Shown: piece by piece, positions 42,019 to 53,345 of the stretch
How positions within the stretch are numbered: position 1 is the first letter of the stretch
Layout: each line of letters starts with the position of its first letter
Origin: Pelomonas caseinilytica
GTDB taxonomy: Bacteria; Pseudomonadota; Gammaproteobacteria; Burkholderiales; Burkholderiaceae_C
Assembly: GCF_021353235.1 (NCBI RefSeq)
Contig: NZ_JAJTWT010000003.1
Coordinates: 496,001-560,000 of the forward strand
Direction of reading: 5' to 3'
Length of the DNA stretch: 64,000 nucleotides
The notes under the pieces: model-generated
Told to the model about the DNA's origin: nothing
Databases searched by the model: none
The model's input: the letters and a program-made list of their open reading frames with translations, nothing else
Program-made: the position numbers and the translations under genes

Positions 42019-42633
42019 TTACGATTTCTTGCGCTGGGCCCACAGCGCCAGCACGGCGTCAGGAATCTGGCGGCTGGCGGCGTCCCGCTCGGCGGCCGTC
42101 GCTTCGGCCAGGGCCCCGTCCTCGCCGCCCAGGGCGGCCACGGGCGCCAGCAGGGGCGCGGTCGCCGCGTCTTCGAACCAGGGCGCCCAGGCGTCGGGCG
42201 CCAGGTCCACCGCCATCAGGAAGCCGGCGGCCCAGTCTTCGGCGTCGGCGTATTCGGTGTCCTCGTCCTCGCCGTCGGCGAAGCTGAAGATGGGCTCCCA
42301 GGCCTGCGGCCTTTGCACCCAGGCCGTGGCGATGGAATGCAGGTGGCGCAGCACCAGCATGACGACCTTCTTGCGCTGCTTGCCGCTGGCGAAGGGCGCG
42401 GCGTCGCCCTCCGAGCCGTCGCCGCCCCAGATCACCGGCAGCCAGTCGGAGCCGGGCAGGTCGGCGAGCGCCCGGCCCGGCGTCAGCAGCAGCCCGGCGA
42501 GATAGCCGTCCAGGGCCTCGACGTTCATCGCGCCGTCGGTGGGCAGGGCGGCGAGGAGTTCGTCGAGATCGTCCAGTTCCTCGTCGGACAGCGGGCGGTT
42601 GTCTGAGGCGGGGTTGTAGTTGGGATATTGCAT
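42019..42633 (-). CDS. YecA/UPF0149 family protein
   Basis: 204 residues, acidic. The PLSDEELDDLDELLAALPT opening and MNVEALDGYLAGLLLTPG are the hallmarks of this family, followed by EDWAAGFLMAVDLAPDAW. The C-terminal SEC-C zinc motif of some relatives is missing here; it ends in QRKKS. Function unknown. A TAG-free region of 17 bases separates it from the next minus-strand gene upstream, so the three small genes 42890 to 41654 probably form one operon. Confidence 0.85.
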   Translation of the reverse strand: MQYPNYNPASDNRPLSDEELDDLDELLAALPTDGAMNVEALDGYLAGLLLTPGRALADLPGSDWLPVIWGGDGSEGDAAPFASGKQRKKVVMLVLRHLHSIATAWVQRPQAWEPIFSFADGEDEDTEYADAEDWAAGFLMAVDLAPDAWAPWFEDAATAPLLAPVAALGGEDGALAEATAAERDAASRQIPDAVLALWAQRKKS

Positions 42634-42650
42634 GGGTGGGCTTCGCGAAT

Positions 42651-42890
42651 TCAGCCGTGGCGGCCGTGGCGGCTCTTGGGCTTCTTGCTGTCGAATTCGG
42701 CGATCTGGGTCTTCAGCAAGGCCATCAGCACGCGGGCGTTCTGCTCGGTCATGAGCAGCAGGCTGCTCGGCTCGACGCCCTCGACCGGCGTCCGGCTCGA
42801 CACCAGGGCATCGAGCTTGAACACGATCTGGCCCTGCAGGTTGTTGGCGGCGGCCTTGAACTTCTGGATTTCGATCTGGTGCGTCTTCAT
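42651..42890 (-). CDS. Small conserved protein of unknown function
   Basis: 79 residues. It reads MKTHQIEIQKFKAAANNLQG, followed by QIVFKLDALVSS and a helical LLLMTEQNARVLMALLKTQIAEFDSKK, with a basic end (KSRHGRHG). I recognise it only as a short conserved type seen in Burkholderiales; no function is known to me. It is the first gene of the minus-strand operon with the YecA-like protein, and lies head to head with the RAYT transposase gene 46 bases away. Confidence 0.7.
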   Translation of the reverse strand: MKTHQIEIQKFKAAANNLQGQIVFKLDALVSSRTPVEGVEPSSLLLMTEQNARVLMALLKTQIAEFDSKKPKSRHGRHG

Positions 42891-42935
42891 CGGGCCTATC
42901 TTGCCATTCCCCCGCCAGCGCCGTAATGTCGGCGC

Positions 42936-43781
42936 ATGGCGCGGCCCGCTCGACTCGAGATCGCCGGCGCGGTCTATCTGATCGGCGCCCATTGCCCGTT
43001 CGACAGCCGCCGCCCCGCCTTCGCCGACGAGGCCGACCGTGCCGAGATGCGCGCCGTGCTGGCCCAGGCCCTGCACCGTTTCGATGCCCAGGCCCTGGCC
43101 TACGTGCTGCTGCCCGACCACTACCACCTGCTGCTGTTCACGCGGCGGGCCAACCTCTCGCAGCTGATGCGCCACGTCAACGGCGTCTACACCCAGCACC
43201 AGCAGCAACGCCGGGCCTTCAGCGGGCCGCTCTTCCAGGGGCGCTTCCGGGCGGTGCTGGTCGACCGCGAGCGCCACCTGCTGGACGCCTGCCGCTACAT
43301 CGACCTCAATCCCGTGCGCCTGGGCCTGGCCCGCAGCGCCGCGGACTGGCCGGGTTCGAGCTTTCGCGCCCTGGCGGGCCTGGAGGCCGCGCCCGAGTGG
43401 CTGGACGTGGATGGCCTGCACGGCCACCTGCTCGGCCGGCCGCCGCAGACCGCCGCCCAGCGCCGCCAGGCGGGGGAGCGTTATGCCCGGCTCGTCGCCG
43501 CGGAGCCCGGCCTGCAGCTGTGGCCGGGGCGGCTGCGCGAGCAGATCTTCCTCGGCGATGCCGACTTCGCCCGCCGCATGCGCGCCACGGCGGGGGCGCC
43601 AAGGCGCGTGGCGCGCACGGGCTGGGCCGAGTGGCTCAAGCGCGCCTGCGGCATCCGCGAGCAGGCGCTGTGGCTGGCCCACACCCAGGGCGGCGTTGCC
43701 ATGACGGAGCTGGCCGCGCAGCTCGGGCTGTCGGTGTCGCGGGTCAGCCGCCTCATCGCGGCGGCCGAGCGGGCGGTCTGA
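42936..43781 (+). CDS. REP-associated tyrosine transposase (RAYT, Y1_Tnp family) with C-terminal HTH
   Basis: 281 residues. The N-terminal half is the IS200/IS605-like Y1 transposase fold. It has VLLPDHYHLLLF (His-Tyr-His metal motif), then HVNGVYTQHQQQRRAFSGPLFQGRF, and the nucleophile region DACRYIDLNPVR. The C-terminal third has AEWLKRACGIREQALW and GVAMTELAAQLGLSVSRVSRLI, a helix-turn-helix resembling DnaA-type or winged-helix domains of single-copy RAYTs. Such proteins are domesticated transposases that act on REP hairpins. No insertion-sequence ends flank the gene. It may process the dispersed repeats described at 21437, 35296 and 46297. Confidence 0.88.
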   Translation: MARPARLEIAGAVYLIGAHCPFDSRRPAFADEADRAEMRAVLAQALHRFDAQALAYVLLPDHYHLLLFTRRANLSQLMRHVNGVYTQHQQQRRAFSGPLFQGRFRAVLVDRERHLLDACRYIDLNPVRLGLARSAADWPGSSFRALAGLEAAPEWLDVDGLHGHLLGRPPQTAAQRRQAGERYARLVAAEPGLQLWPGRLREQIFLGDADFARRMRATAGAPRRVARTGWAEWLKRACGIREQALWLAHTQGGVAMTELAAQLGLSVSRVSRLIAAAERAV

Positions 43782-43868
43782 GCCGGGCCCGGCCCGTTTC
43801 TTGAGCACCGTCAACGCCGCGGGCCCGTGCCGGCCCTCCAATGGCGGCATGGCGACGACGGGGTGGCG

Positions 43869-45064
43869 ATGAGTGCGAAGCAGTGGATGGCCGCGGCCGG
43901 CGTGGGTCTGGCGCTGACGGCCGCAGCGGCCTGGGGCTGGTGGCGCGGACGCGAACTGCCCAGCTACACGGTCCAGCGGGGCGAGTTCGTGCAGGCCATC
44001 GTGGCCAGCGGCCGTGTCGAGACGCCCCACCGCATTGACATCGGCGCCCAGATCACGGCGCCCGTGGCCGCCGTGCCGGTGGCCGAGGGGCAGCGCGTGT
44101 CTCGTGGCCAGCTGCTGGTGCAGCTCGATGACCGCGAACTCGCCGTCGCCGTGCAGGCCGCGCAGGCCCAGGTGGCCCAGGCCGAGGCGAAGCTGCGCCA
44201 GCTCGTGGAGGTGCAGGCTCCGGTGTCGGCCCTGGCGGTGCGCCAGACGCGCATCAGCCTGGACAACGCCCGCGCCCAGGCCCAGCGCCAGGCCGACCTG
44301 TTCCAGCAAGGTTTCATCGGCCAGGCGGCGTTGGACGAGTCCGTCAAGGCGCGCGAGCTGGCCGAGGCGCAATGGCGCTCGGCCGTCAAGCAGGCCGAGA
44401 GCGAGATGCCCAGCGGCAGCGACTTCGCCCTGGCCCGCGCCAATGCCGATGCGGCCCGCGCGGCCCTCGACGCAGCGCGGGTGCGCCAGGGCTATGCGCG
44501 CATCGTCGCACCGGCGGCCGGCGTGCTGATCGCCCGTTCGGTCGAGGCGGGCGAGCAGGTCTCCCCCGGCCACGTGCTGATGACGCTCTCGCCCGACGGC
44601 GCGACCCAGCTCGTCGTGCAGATCGACGAGAAGCACCTGCGCCACCTCGCCCTCGGCGCGCCGGCCTGGGCCAGCAGCGAGGCCTATCCCGAACGGCGCT
44701 TCTCGGCGGAGCTGGCCTTCGTGAACCCCGGCGTCAACCCCCAGACGGGCGCGGTCACCGTCAAGCTCGACGTGCCGCATCCCCCGCCGGGCCTGCAGCA
44801 GGACATGACGGTGTCGGTCAACGTCGAGGTGGCGCGCCACGCCGACGCCCTGGTGCTGTCCAGCGACGCCATCCACGACGCGGCCGGCCCGCGGCCCTGG
44901 GTGGTGCGCGTCGAGGGCGGCCGCGCCCGTCGCGCCGAGGTCAAGCTGGGCGCCAGCGCCGGTGGGCGGACCGAGATCGCCGGCGGCCTGCAGGCCGGTG
45001 ACCGCGTGCTGCCGGCCAGCGTCGTCGTGCGCGATGGCGAGCACGTGCGCTTGGCGGCCCCCGC

Positions 45065-45068
<4 letters not shown>
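43869..45068 (+). CDS. Efflux periplasmic adaptor (MacA/HlyD-like)
   Basis: 399 residues. An N-terminal membrane anchor (MAAAGVGLALTAAAAWGWW) precedes a membrane-fusion-protein layout: IGAQITAPVAAVPVAEGQRVSRGQLLVQLDD (half-lipoyl), a long Ala/Gln/Glu-rich coiled-coil hairpin, and RIVAPAAGVLIARSVEAGEQV (second half-lipoyl). Beta-barrel and membrane-proximal domains follow. It bridges an inner-membrane ABC transporter to an outer-membrane channel. An in-frame start at 43827 is possible. Its last base pairs overlap the permease start by 4 bases. Confidence 0.87.
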
Positions 45069-46291
<1,223 letters not shown>

Positions 46292-46296
46292 AATGA

Positions 46297-46440
46297 AGCA
46301 GCCCCCGGCCCAACCCCGCGCGCTGAACGCGGCGCGGGTCTGGTCCGCCCCCCGGGGGGGCGGCGATGCTTGCGGCATCGAGCCGCAAGCACATCGCCAG
46401 CGCGGGCCGGCTCGGGAGCGGCCCAGCGCTCGGCCCGCAA
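46297..46440 (+). repeat. Dispersed intergenic hairpin repeat, copy C
   Basis: Lies between the permease stop and the ATPase gene of the same efflux system. Central hairpin: GGCGAT 46362-46367, GCTTGCGGC 46368-46376, loop ATCGA, GCCGCAAGC 46382-46390, bulge AC 46391-46392, ATCGCC 46393-46398. Third stem CGGGCCG 46403-46409 with CGGCCCG 46431-46437. A GC hairpin around GCTGAACGC precedes it. Same order and orientation as copies A and B. Confidence 0.88.
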
Positions 46441-46492
46441 CTCCCCGTTTCATGCGTCGCGGGGGCCGCGAACGCGGAAGGGACAACTGAGC

Positions 46493-47171
<679 letters not shown>

Positions 47172-47185
<14 letters not shown>

Positions 47186-47912
47186 AGCGGTGGGCGTAGG
47201 TCGGGCTGACCTCCAGCGTCTCGGGACGGTCCTTCAGCGTGATGTGCAGCTTGCCGCTGAGGGAGCGGCTGACCGACTTGATGGCGTGGGCGTTGACGAT
47301 GGTGGAGCGGTGCACCTGCCAGAAATGCTCGCCGTCCAGGCGCTGCACCAGCTCCTTGAGGGGCACGGAGATGAGGGCCTCGCTGTCGGCCGTGACGACG
47401 GCGACGTATTTGTGGTCGGCCCGGAAGTAGGCCACGTCTTCCACCGTGATGAGCTGCAGCTCGCGCCCGCGCTGCACGGTGATCCAGCGCAGCGGCTCGA
47501 CGGCGGCGGCGGGTGCCGTGCGCGCCGCCAGGCCGCCGAGGTCGGCGGGCGGCTGCGTGAGGCGCTCCTTCAGGCGCAGCAGCGTCCTGGCCATGCGCGC
47601 GGGGTCCAGGGGCTTGAGCAGGTAGCCCACGGCGCCTTCGTCGAAGGCCTGCACGGCATAGCGCTCGTGGGCGGTGATGAAGACGACGTGGGCCCGCCCG
47701 CCGATGAGCTGGGCCACCTGCAGGCCGGACAGGCCCGGCATCTGCACGTCCAGGAAGCAGACCTCGGGCGCCAGCTGCTCCACCAGGCGCAGGGCCTCGT
47801 GGCCGTCGCGGGCCATGCCCACGACCTGGGCCTCGGGCCACTGGCGCAGCAGCTCCTCGCGGATCTCGACGGCGAGCAGGGCTTCGTCTTCGGCGATGAG
47901 GATGCGGGTCAT
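47172..47912 (-). CDS. LytR/AlgR-type response regulator
   Basis: 246 residues. The receiver domain begins with the acidic pair of [10 protein letters not shown], the phosphoacceptor Asp is in CFLDVQMPG (about residue 55), Thr in [10 protein letters not shown], Lys in YLLKPLD. A linker leads to a LytTR DNA-binding domain ([34 protein letters not shown], then [11 protein letters not shown]). It overlaps the pseudokinase-like gene by 4 bases (ATGA) and is the downstream member of a three-gene unit. Its target is probably the adjacent efflux operon, by proximity only. Confidence 0.9.
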
Positions 47913-48958
47913 GTCGGCGGCGCGGCGGCGGGCAGGGGCCAGATCAGCTTGAACAGGGGCATATCTTCGACGGTCAGCGTGAGGCTGGCGGCCTGGCCGT
48001 GCACGGCGCGCAGCCGCTGTGCCAGCTCGGCCAGGGGCACGCGCCCGGCGGCCAGGCGGGTGAGGCTGAGGTCGGGGCCGAGGGCGCGCAGGCGCAGCTC
48101 GGCCGTCGCCGGGGTGGCGTGCAGGGACAGGCTCCACAGCGTGGTGCCGTCGTCCAGCAGCGGGCGCACCAGCGGCAGCAGCACCATGGGCGCCAGCGGC
48201 CACTCGGGCGGCTCGCCCAGGCCGGCCAGGTGCAGGCGCTCGGTGTGCTGGGCGTCGGTGCCCACGAGCCGGGCGTAGGCGCGCAGGGCGGCCACCTCGC
48301 GGGCCAGCGTCGACACCTCGGCCTCCACGTGGGGCTGCAGGGCGCGCAGCCAGTCGATCAGCGCGGCCAGCCGGGCCTGGGCGCGCTGGGGCTGGTGCAG
48401 CAGTTCGTCGTCGATGGCGGCCAGGCGCTCGGACAGCAGGGCCGGGTCCACCCGCGCCTGCAGCGCAAGCAGCTGGGTCGCAGCCAGCTGGCGCTCGCGC
48501 CGGGCCGCGGTGTCCTGCAGGGTCGCCAGCCGCGCCTGGGCACGGCGCGAGAAGCGCAGCTGCACGTAGACGGCCACGCCCAGGCCGTGCCAGATCAGCG
48601 TCGTGCTGGCCAGGGCGAAGTCGTTCTCCCAGGTCCACCAGCCGACCTTGCCGAGCAGCGGGTAGAGGCGCGGCGCGATCAGCCAGACGCCGCCCACCAC
48701 CGTCAGCGCCACCACGCCGGCATAGGCCAGCCAGACCGGCAGCCGGCCGGCGTCGACCAGCGCATCGGCCAGTCGCAGCAGCAGCACCGCCGGCACGCCG
48801 AACTGGAGGACGTTGTAGGCCAGCGCGTCGAGCGTGGCGCCGGGCGACATGCCGTTGTTCAGCGGCGTGCCGTTGGCCACCAGCGTGGCCGCGCCGACGA
48901 GCAGCATCCAGCCCAGGTCGCCGGGCTTGAAGGAGGGGACGGCGCCCGGCCACCTCAT
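47909..48958 (-). CDS. Degenerate LytS-like sensor protein (pseudokinase)
   Basis: 349 residues. About four membrane helices (to residue 140), then a cytoplasmic region co-linear with the His_kinase domain of LytS-like sensors. Where the true kinase next door has EPHFLFNTLA, this one reads [10 protein letters not shown] (around residues 171-180), so the phosphoacceptor His is gone. The N-box ENAIKHG is replaced by LVRPLLDDG and no glycine-rich ATP lid is seen. It cannot act as a normal histidine kinase; an allosteric partner or signal-sensing subunit is likely. Coupled by 4-base overlaps to both neighbours. Confidence 0.8.
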   Translation of the reverse strand: MRWPGAVPSFKPGDLGWMLLVGAATLVANGTPLNNGMSPGATLDALAYNVLQFGVPAVLLLRLADALVDAGRLPVWLAYAGVVALTVVGGVWLIAPRLYPLLGKVGWWTWENDFALASTTLIWHGLGVAVYVQLRFSRRAQARLATLQDTAARRERQLAATQLLALQARVDPALLSERLAAIDDELLHQPQRAQARLAALIDWLRALQPHVEAEVSTLAREVAALRAYARLVGTDAQHTERLHLAGLGEPPEWPLAPMVLLPLVRPLLDDGTTLWSLSLHATPATAELRLRALGPDLSLTRLAAGRVPLAELAQRLRAVHGQAASLTLTVEDMPLFKLIWPLPAAAPPT

Positions 48959-50031
48959 CGCGGCAACTGCACGCGGGCGATGAGGCCGCGCGGCTGGTTG
49001 AGGTGCAGGCTCAGCCGGGCGGCTGGGCCATAGGCGGCCAGCCGCGCGCGCAGCGTGGCCAGGCCCGTGCCGCTGCCGCTGCTGGCGCCCATGCCGGCGC
49101 CGGTGTCGGCCACCTCCAGGCGCAGCAGGCCGGGCTCGTCGGGGTCCGGTCCGGCGCGCACGCAGATCTCGCCGCCGGCCACCTGCGGACCGATGCCGTG
49201 CTTGATGGCGTTCTCCGCCAGCGTCAGCAGGCAGGTGGAGGGCACGATGACCTCGCCCAGGCCGGGCGCGACCTCGAAGCGCAGCGTGAGGCGCTCGGGG
49301 CCGATGCGGCGCTGGTGCAGGGCCAGGAAGGCCTCGACGAGCTCCAGCTCGCGCGCCAGCGGCGTCTCGGCCTGGCGCAGCTCGGGCAGGGCGGCGGCCA
49401 GGTAGCGGCGCAGCTCGCCGAGCATGGCGTGAGCTGCGCGCGCGTCGGTGCGTGCCAAGCGGCGCAGGTGGGCCAGGGTGTTGAAGAGGAAATGCGGCTC
49501 CACCTGGGCCTGCAGCAGGGCGGCGCGGGCGGCGTCGAGCTGGCGGGCCAGGTGCTGCTCGCCGCGGCGCAGGTCTTCGGCGCTGGCCTCGCCGCGCTGG
49601 GCGCGCTGGCGGTATTCCAGCCCCAGGCAGACGCAGGTGGTGACGGTCAGCAGCACCTGCAGCGAATACGGGCCGAGCTCGCCATCCCCGCCCAGGAAAT
49701 GGGCGCTTCGGTTGAGCCCGGCGAAGAGCAGCGCCAGGCCGCCGATCTGCACGGCCAGGCCCCAGGTGCGCGCCGGCCGGTGCCGCGGCAGCCAGGGCTC
49801 GGTGAGCGCCGCGCCCAGCCACAGGCCCCACAGCAGGGCGGCGAGGGCGAGGCCGCTGCCGACGATCTCTCCCGAATGGCAGCTCAGCTCGGCATGGCGC
49901 ACCGTGGCGAGCACGCAGCGCATGCCCGCCGGCAGCGTCAGCGCCATGCCCAGCGCGAGGCTCAGGCCGCCGGCCGCCAGCAGGCTGCGCCGGTGCAGCA
50001 GGGCGAAGCGGTGGACGGCGGTGTCGGGCAT
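48955..50031 (-). CDS. LytS/YpdA-type sensor histidine kinase
   Basis: 358 residues. Several membrane helices at the N-terminus, then the His_kinase region with the phosphoacceptor His in VEPHFLFNTLA (about residue 180), the ATPase N-box LTLAENAIKHG, and GAGMGASSGSGTGLATLRARL as the G-box region. All catalytic elements are present. It phosphorylates the LytTR regulator encoded two genes downstream. The stop overlaps the pseudokinase start by 4 bases. The gene before it encodes a small periplasmic protein. Confidence 0.9.
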   Translation of the reverse strand: MPDTAVHRFALLHRRSLLAAGGLSLALGMALTLPAGMRCVLATVRHAELSCHSGEIVGSGLALAALLWGLWLGAALTEPWLPRHRPARTWGLAVQIGGLALLFAGLNRSAHFLGGDGELGPYSLQVLLTVTTCVCLGLEYRQRAQRGEASAEDLRRGEQHLARQLDAARAALLQAQVEPHFLFNTLAHLRRLARTDARAAHAMLGELRRYLAAALPELRQAETPLARELELVEAFLALHQRRIGPERLTLRFEVAPGLGEVIVPSTCLLTLAENAIKHGIGPQVAGGEICVRAGPDPDEPGLLRLEVADTGAGMGASSGSGTGLATLRARLAAYGPAARLSLHLNQPRGLIARVQLPR

Positions 50032-50042
50032 CGAAGGGAGCG

Positions 50043-50426
50043 TCAGCGCGATTCGGTCGGCAGGGCTTGTGCCACGGTGGCGGACGCCGCCGTCGCGACG
50101 ACCCGGGGCAGGGGGTCGGCGAAGCGGATGTTAAGGACGTAGCGCTGCGGCGCGCCGGCCCGGCAGTCCAGCGACTCCATCGCGATGCGCACCGGCGCGC
50201 GGTAGGACCGCGTGCCTTGCATGGCGACGAGCCGGGTGTGGCCGGCGGCGTCGACGTCGAACTCCACGCGCACGTCGCCTTCACGGCCGATGCGCTGCTT
50301 GGCGCTGGCCAGGTATTCGCTCAGCTGACCGGTCAGGTCCGGGCAGCCGGCGGGCGCCTCGGAGGGAGCCGGCGCGGCGAAGGCGGGGGCGGTGGCGAGC
50401 ACCAGCAGGGGCAGGAGGGTCTTCAT
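50043..50426 (-). CDS. Small periplasmic protein, TonB-C-like
   Basis: 127 residues. Signal peptide (LLPLLVLATAPAFA), then GCPDLTGQLSEYLASAKQRI and a strand-rich segment, VRVEFDVDAAGHTRLVAMQGT, resembling the TonB C-terminal fold. The end (LPRVVATAASATVAQALP) is low in structure. It could be a signal-binding subunit for the sensor kinase just downstream (gap 11 bases), which is inferred from the operon position. Family assignment is weak. Confidence 0.65.
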   Translation of the reverse strand: MKTLLPLLVLATAPAFAAPAPSEAPAGCPDLTGQLSEYLASAKQRIGREGDVRVEFDVDAAGHTRLVAMQGTRSYRAPVRIAMESLDCRAGAPQRYVLNIRFADPLPRVVATAASATVAQALPTESR

Positions 50427-50605
50427 GGCAGGCGGGGGTGAGTGGTCGATGGCGCAAAGTTACGGATCGGCATGCCGCGAGTCAGCTGCCGCCGGACGAA
50501 CCGCGCGATCGGGCCGACGAACCGCTTTGGCCGGCGGATGGCGGACGGGCCGGGGTGACTTCCGGCAGGCGGGGCGCGCCGGCACCGGCGGCGAGTCGGC
50601 CTACG

Positions 50606-52864
50606 ATGCGGCCCATGCTGAATTTCCTTGCCCGGCGCCCGTGGGTCGCCGCGACGCTGGCCGTCCCGCTGCTCATCCTGCTGGTCGGCCTCATCCTGGC
50701 CACCATCATCTGGGCGCAGTTGCCCGCGCTCGATGCGCTGACCGACTACCAGCCCCACCAGCCGCTGCGCGTGATGAGCGCCGACGGCCAGCTGCTGGGC
50801 GAGTTCGGCGCCGAGCGCCGCCGCTTCGTGCCGCTGAAAGACATCCCCAAGCCCTTGCAGGACGCCCTGCTGGCCGTGGAGGACAGCGACTTCTACACCC
50901 ACTCCGGCATCGACTACGGCGGCATCGCCCGGGCGATGCTGCACAACATCCTGCATCCGCGCCGGCTGCAGGGCGCATCCACCATCACCCAGCAGCTCGC
51001 GCGCAACATGTTCCTGAGCAACCGCCAGACGCTGTCGCGCAAGATGCAGGAAGGGCTGCTCGCCATCAAGATCGAGCACAACCTGACCAAGGAGCAGATC
51101 CTCGAGATCTACATGAACCAGATCTCGCTGGGCAACAAGGCCTATGGCTTCGGCGCGGCGGCGGAGCGCTACTTCGGCAAGCCGCTGGACAAGCTCACCA
51201 CGGGCGAGATCGCCATCCTCGTCGGCCTGCCCAAGGACCCCAACAAGCTCAACCCGGTGCTCTACCCCGAGCGCGCCCGGCGCCGCCAGGCCGTCGTGCT
51301 CGGACGGCTGGCGGCGGTGGGCCTCATCACCGCCGAGGAGGCCCAGGCCGCGCGCGAGAAGCCGTTGGAGGTGCGCCGGCCCAAGCGCCTGTCAGGCGTG
51401 GCCGACCATGCCGCCGAGCAGGTGCGCGCCGAGATGGTGGCCCGTTATGGCGAGGAGTCCTACACGCGCGGCCTGACGGTGACGACGACGCTGCTCTACG
51501 CCGAGCAGAGCGCGGCCCAGGAGGCCCTGCGCCACGCCCTCTTCGAGCTGGAGCGGCGCCAGCCCTTCCGCGGCCCCGAGGCCACCATCGAGCTGCCGGA
51601 AGACAGCGAACAGCTCGACGAGGCGCTGGACGCCGCCTTCGAGGCCCATCCCGACCTCGGCGAGCTGCGCGCAGCCGTCTTGCTGAAGATGGAGAAGAAC
51701 GCCGCCGTGCTGGTGCTGTCCGACGGCGACGAGGTCACCTTGAAGGGCGCGTCGCTGCGTCCGCTGCAGAACCTCAAGCCCGGCGCCGTGCTGAGGCTGC
51801 TGGAGTCCAACAAGCAGTGGCTGCTGAGCCAGACGCCCCAGGCCGAAGGCGCGGTCGTCACGCTGGATCCGGCGACGGGCGCCATCCGTGCCCTCGTGGG
51901 CGGCTTCGACTTCGCGCGTAACCAGTTCAACTCGGCCACCCAGGCCTACCGCCAGCCCGGCTCGGCCTTCAAGCCCTTCATCTACTCGGCCCTGATCGAG
52001 CAGGGCGGCTGGGCCGGCACGCTGGTGAGCGACGAGCCCTTCGTCCAGGGCGACTGGGCGCCGCGCAACTACGACGGCCAGTACGAGGAGGCCCTCACGC
52101 TGCGCCAGGCCCTGGCGCGCTCCAAGAACATGGTCACCATCCGCATCACCCAGGCCCTGGGGCCGCAGCGGGCCCGCGCCTGGGCGGCGCGCTTCGGGCT
52201 GGAGGAGGACAAGCAGCCGCTGAACCTGACCCTGGCCCTGGGCACCGGCTCGGTCACGCCGCTGCAGATGGCCCAAGCCTACGCGGCCTTCGACAACGCC
52301 GGCCTGCGCCCGACCGCCTGGCTCATCGACCGCGTGCAGGACGCCCAGGGCACCGTCATCTGGAAGGCGGAGCCGCCCAAGCCCCAGCAGGCCATCAGCG
52401 CCCGCAATGCCTTCATGACGGCCCAACTGCTGGCCGCCGTCGCCCGCGAGGGCACGGCCGCCAAGGCCAGCTCGCTGCTCGGCCGCTGGGACCTCTACGG
52501 CAAGACGGGCACCACCAACGACGCCGTGGACGCCTGGTTCTGCGGCTTCCAGGCCTCGCGCGTGGGCGCGGTGTGGATCGGCTATCCCCAGCCCCGGTCC
52601 CTCGGCGAGCGCGAGACCGGCGGCGGCCTGGCCCTGCCGGTGTGGGCCTCGACGATGGCCGTGGCGCTGCGCGGCCAGCCCAACATGCAACTGACCCCGC
52701 CGAGCGAAGGCCTCACGCGCGTGGGCGACGACTGGTTCTACAGCGAGTTCGCCGGCGACCTGGCCATTGCGCGCATCGGCGTCAGGGAGCCCGAGCCGCC
52801 GGCCTCGGCGCCCGAGGGCGAGGTGGTGCTGCCGGGCCAGGACGCGCCCGTACGCAACAACTGA
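50606..52864 (+). CDS. Penicillin-binding protein 1A (bifunctional transglycosylase/transpeptidase)
   Basis: 752 residues. One N-terminal membrane helix. Glycosyltransferase 51 motifs: EDSDFYTHSGID (catalytic Glu), GASTITQQLARN, RKMQEGLLAIKIE, KEQILEIYMNQI. An OB-like insert precedes the transpeptidase: GSAFKPF (SxxK), SKN (SxN), KTGTT (KTG). It polymerises and cross-links peptidoglycan in the periplasm. Start at 50606 or 50615, without a clear ribosome site. 179 bases separate it from the divergent regulatory operon. Convergent with the VOC gene. Confidence 0.93.
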   Translation: MRPMLNFLARRPWVAATLAVPLLILLVGLILATIIWAQLPALDALTDYQPHQPLRVMSADGQLLGEFGAERRRFVPLKDIPKPLQDALLAVEDSDFYTHSGIDYGGIARAMLHNILHPRRLQGASTITQQLARNMFLSNRQTLSRKMQEGLLAIKIEHNLTKEQILEIYMNQISLGNKAYGFGAAAERYFGKPLDKLTTGEIAILVGLPKDPNKLNPVLYPERARRRQAVVLGRLAAVGLITAEEAQAAREKPLEVRRPKRLSGVADHAAEQVRAEMVARYGEESYTRGLTVTTTLLYAEQSAAQEALRHALFELERRQPFRGPEATIELPEDSEQLDEALDAAFEAHPDLGELRAAVLLKMEKNAAVLVLSDGDEVTLKGASLRPLQNLKPGAVLRLLESNKQWLLSQTPQAEGAVVTLDPATGAIRALVGGFDFARNQFNSATQAYRQPGSAFKPFIYSALIEQGGWAGTLVSDEPFVQGDWAPRNYDGQYEEALTLRQALARSKNMVTIRITQALGPQRARAWAARFGLEEDKQPLNLTLALGTGSVTPLQMAQAYAAFDNAGLRPTAWLIDRVQDAQGTVIWKAEPPKPQQAISARNAFMTAQLLAAVAREGTAAKASSLLGRWDLYGKTGTTNDAVDAWFCGFQASRVGAVWIGYPQPRSLGERETGGGLALPVWASTMAVALRGQPNMQLTPPSEGLTRVGDDWFYSEFAGDLAIARIGVREPEPPASAPEGEVVLPGQDAPVRNN

Positions 52865-52867
52865 GCG

Positions 52868-53257
52868 TCAGCCCGTGGCGGCGGGCGGCTCCCAGAGCTC
52901 GACCTTGTTGCCCTCGGGGTCGAGCACCCAGCCGAACTTGCCGTACTCGGAATCTTGCGGCTCGCCGACCACCTCGCAGCCTTCGGCGCGCAGCGCGGCC
53001 ACCAGGCCATGCAGGTCGGCCACGCGGAAGTTCACCATGAAGGCCGCCTGGCTCGGCGCGAAGTAGCCGGTGTCGGCCTTGAAGGGCGTCCACATCGAGC
53101 TGCCGGTGCCGCCCGGGTTGTCCGGCGAAGCCCAGGGCAGCTCGGCGCCGCCCCAGGGCTGCACGTCCAGGCCCAGGTGCACGCGATACCACTCGGCCAG
53201 GGCCTGAGGGTCGCGGGACTTGAAGAAGATGCCGCCAAAACCGGTCACGCGTTTCAT
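52868..53257 (-). CDS. VOC family protein (glyoxalase/dioxygenase fold)
   Basis: 129 residues: GFGGIFFKSRDPQALAEWYRVHLGLDV opening, a middle with FMVNFRVADLHGLVAALRAEG, then FGWVLDPEGNKVELWEPP, which holds the metal-binding Glu region. These are the two beta-alpha-beta-beta-beta modules of the vicinal-oxygen-chelate fold. The enzymatic role is not determined. Start at 53257 with GGGAGAG upstream. Confidence 0.88.
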   Translation of the reverse strand: MKRVTGFGGIFFKSRDPQALAEWYRVHLGLDVQPWGGAELPWASPDNPGGTGSSMWTPFKADTGYFAPSQAAFMVNFRVADLHGLVAALRAEGCEVVGEPQDSEYGKFGWVLDPEGNKVELWEPPAATG

Positions 53258-53345
53258 GGACTCTCCCGTTGCCGAGCCGATTTCAGCACGGCTGCGGAGC
53301 CCTGGGGGCCGGCACAATGTCCCGAAGAAGATTCAGGGAGAGGCG

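Noticed and set aside
42936-43781. Complete IS200/IS605 insertion sequence
   Set aside because: No tnpB, no subterminal palindromes or cleavage sites at the gene ends. The protein has the C-terminal HTH of single-copy RAYTs.
47909-50284. One giant protein joining kinase and pseudokinase regions
   Set aside because: Only the first part of that frame (47909-48958) encodes real protein; beyond 48958 it is out of frame with the true kinase. Two overlapping genes explain the data.
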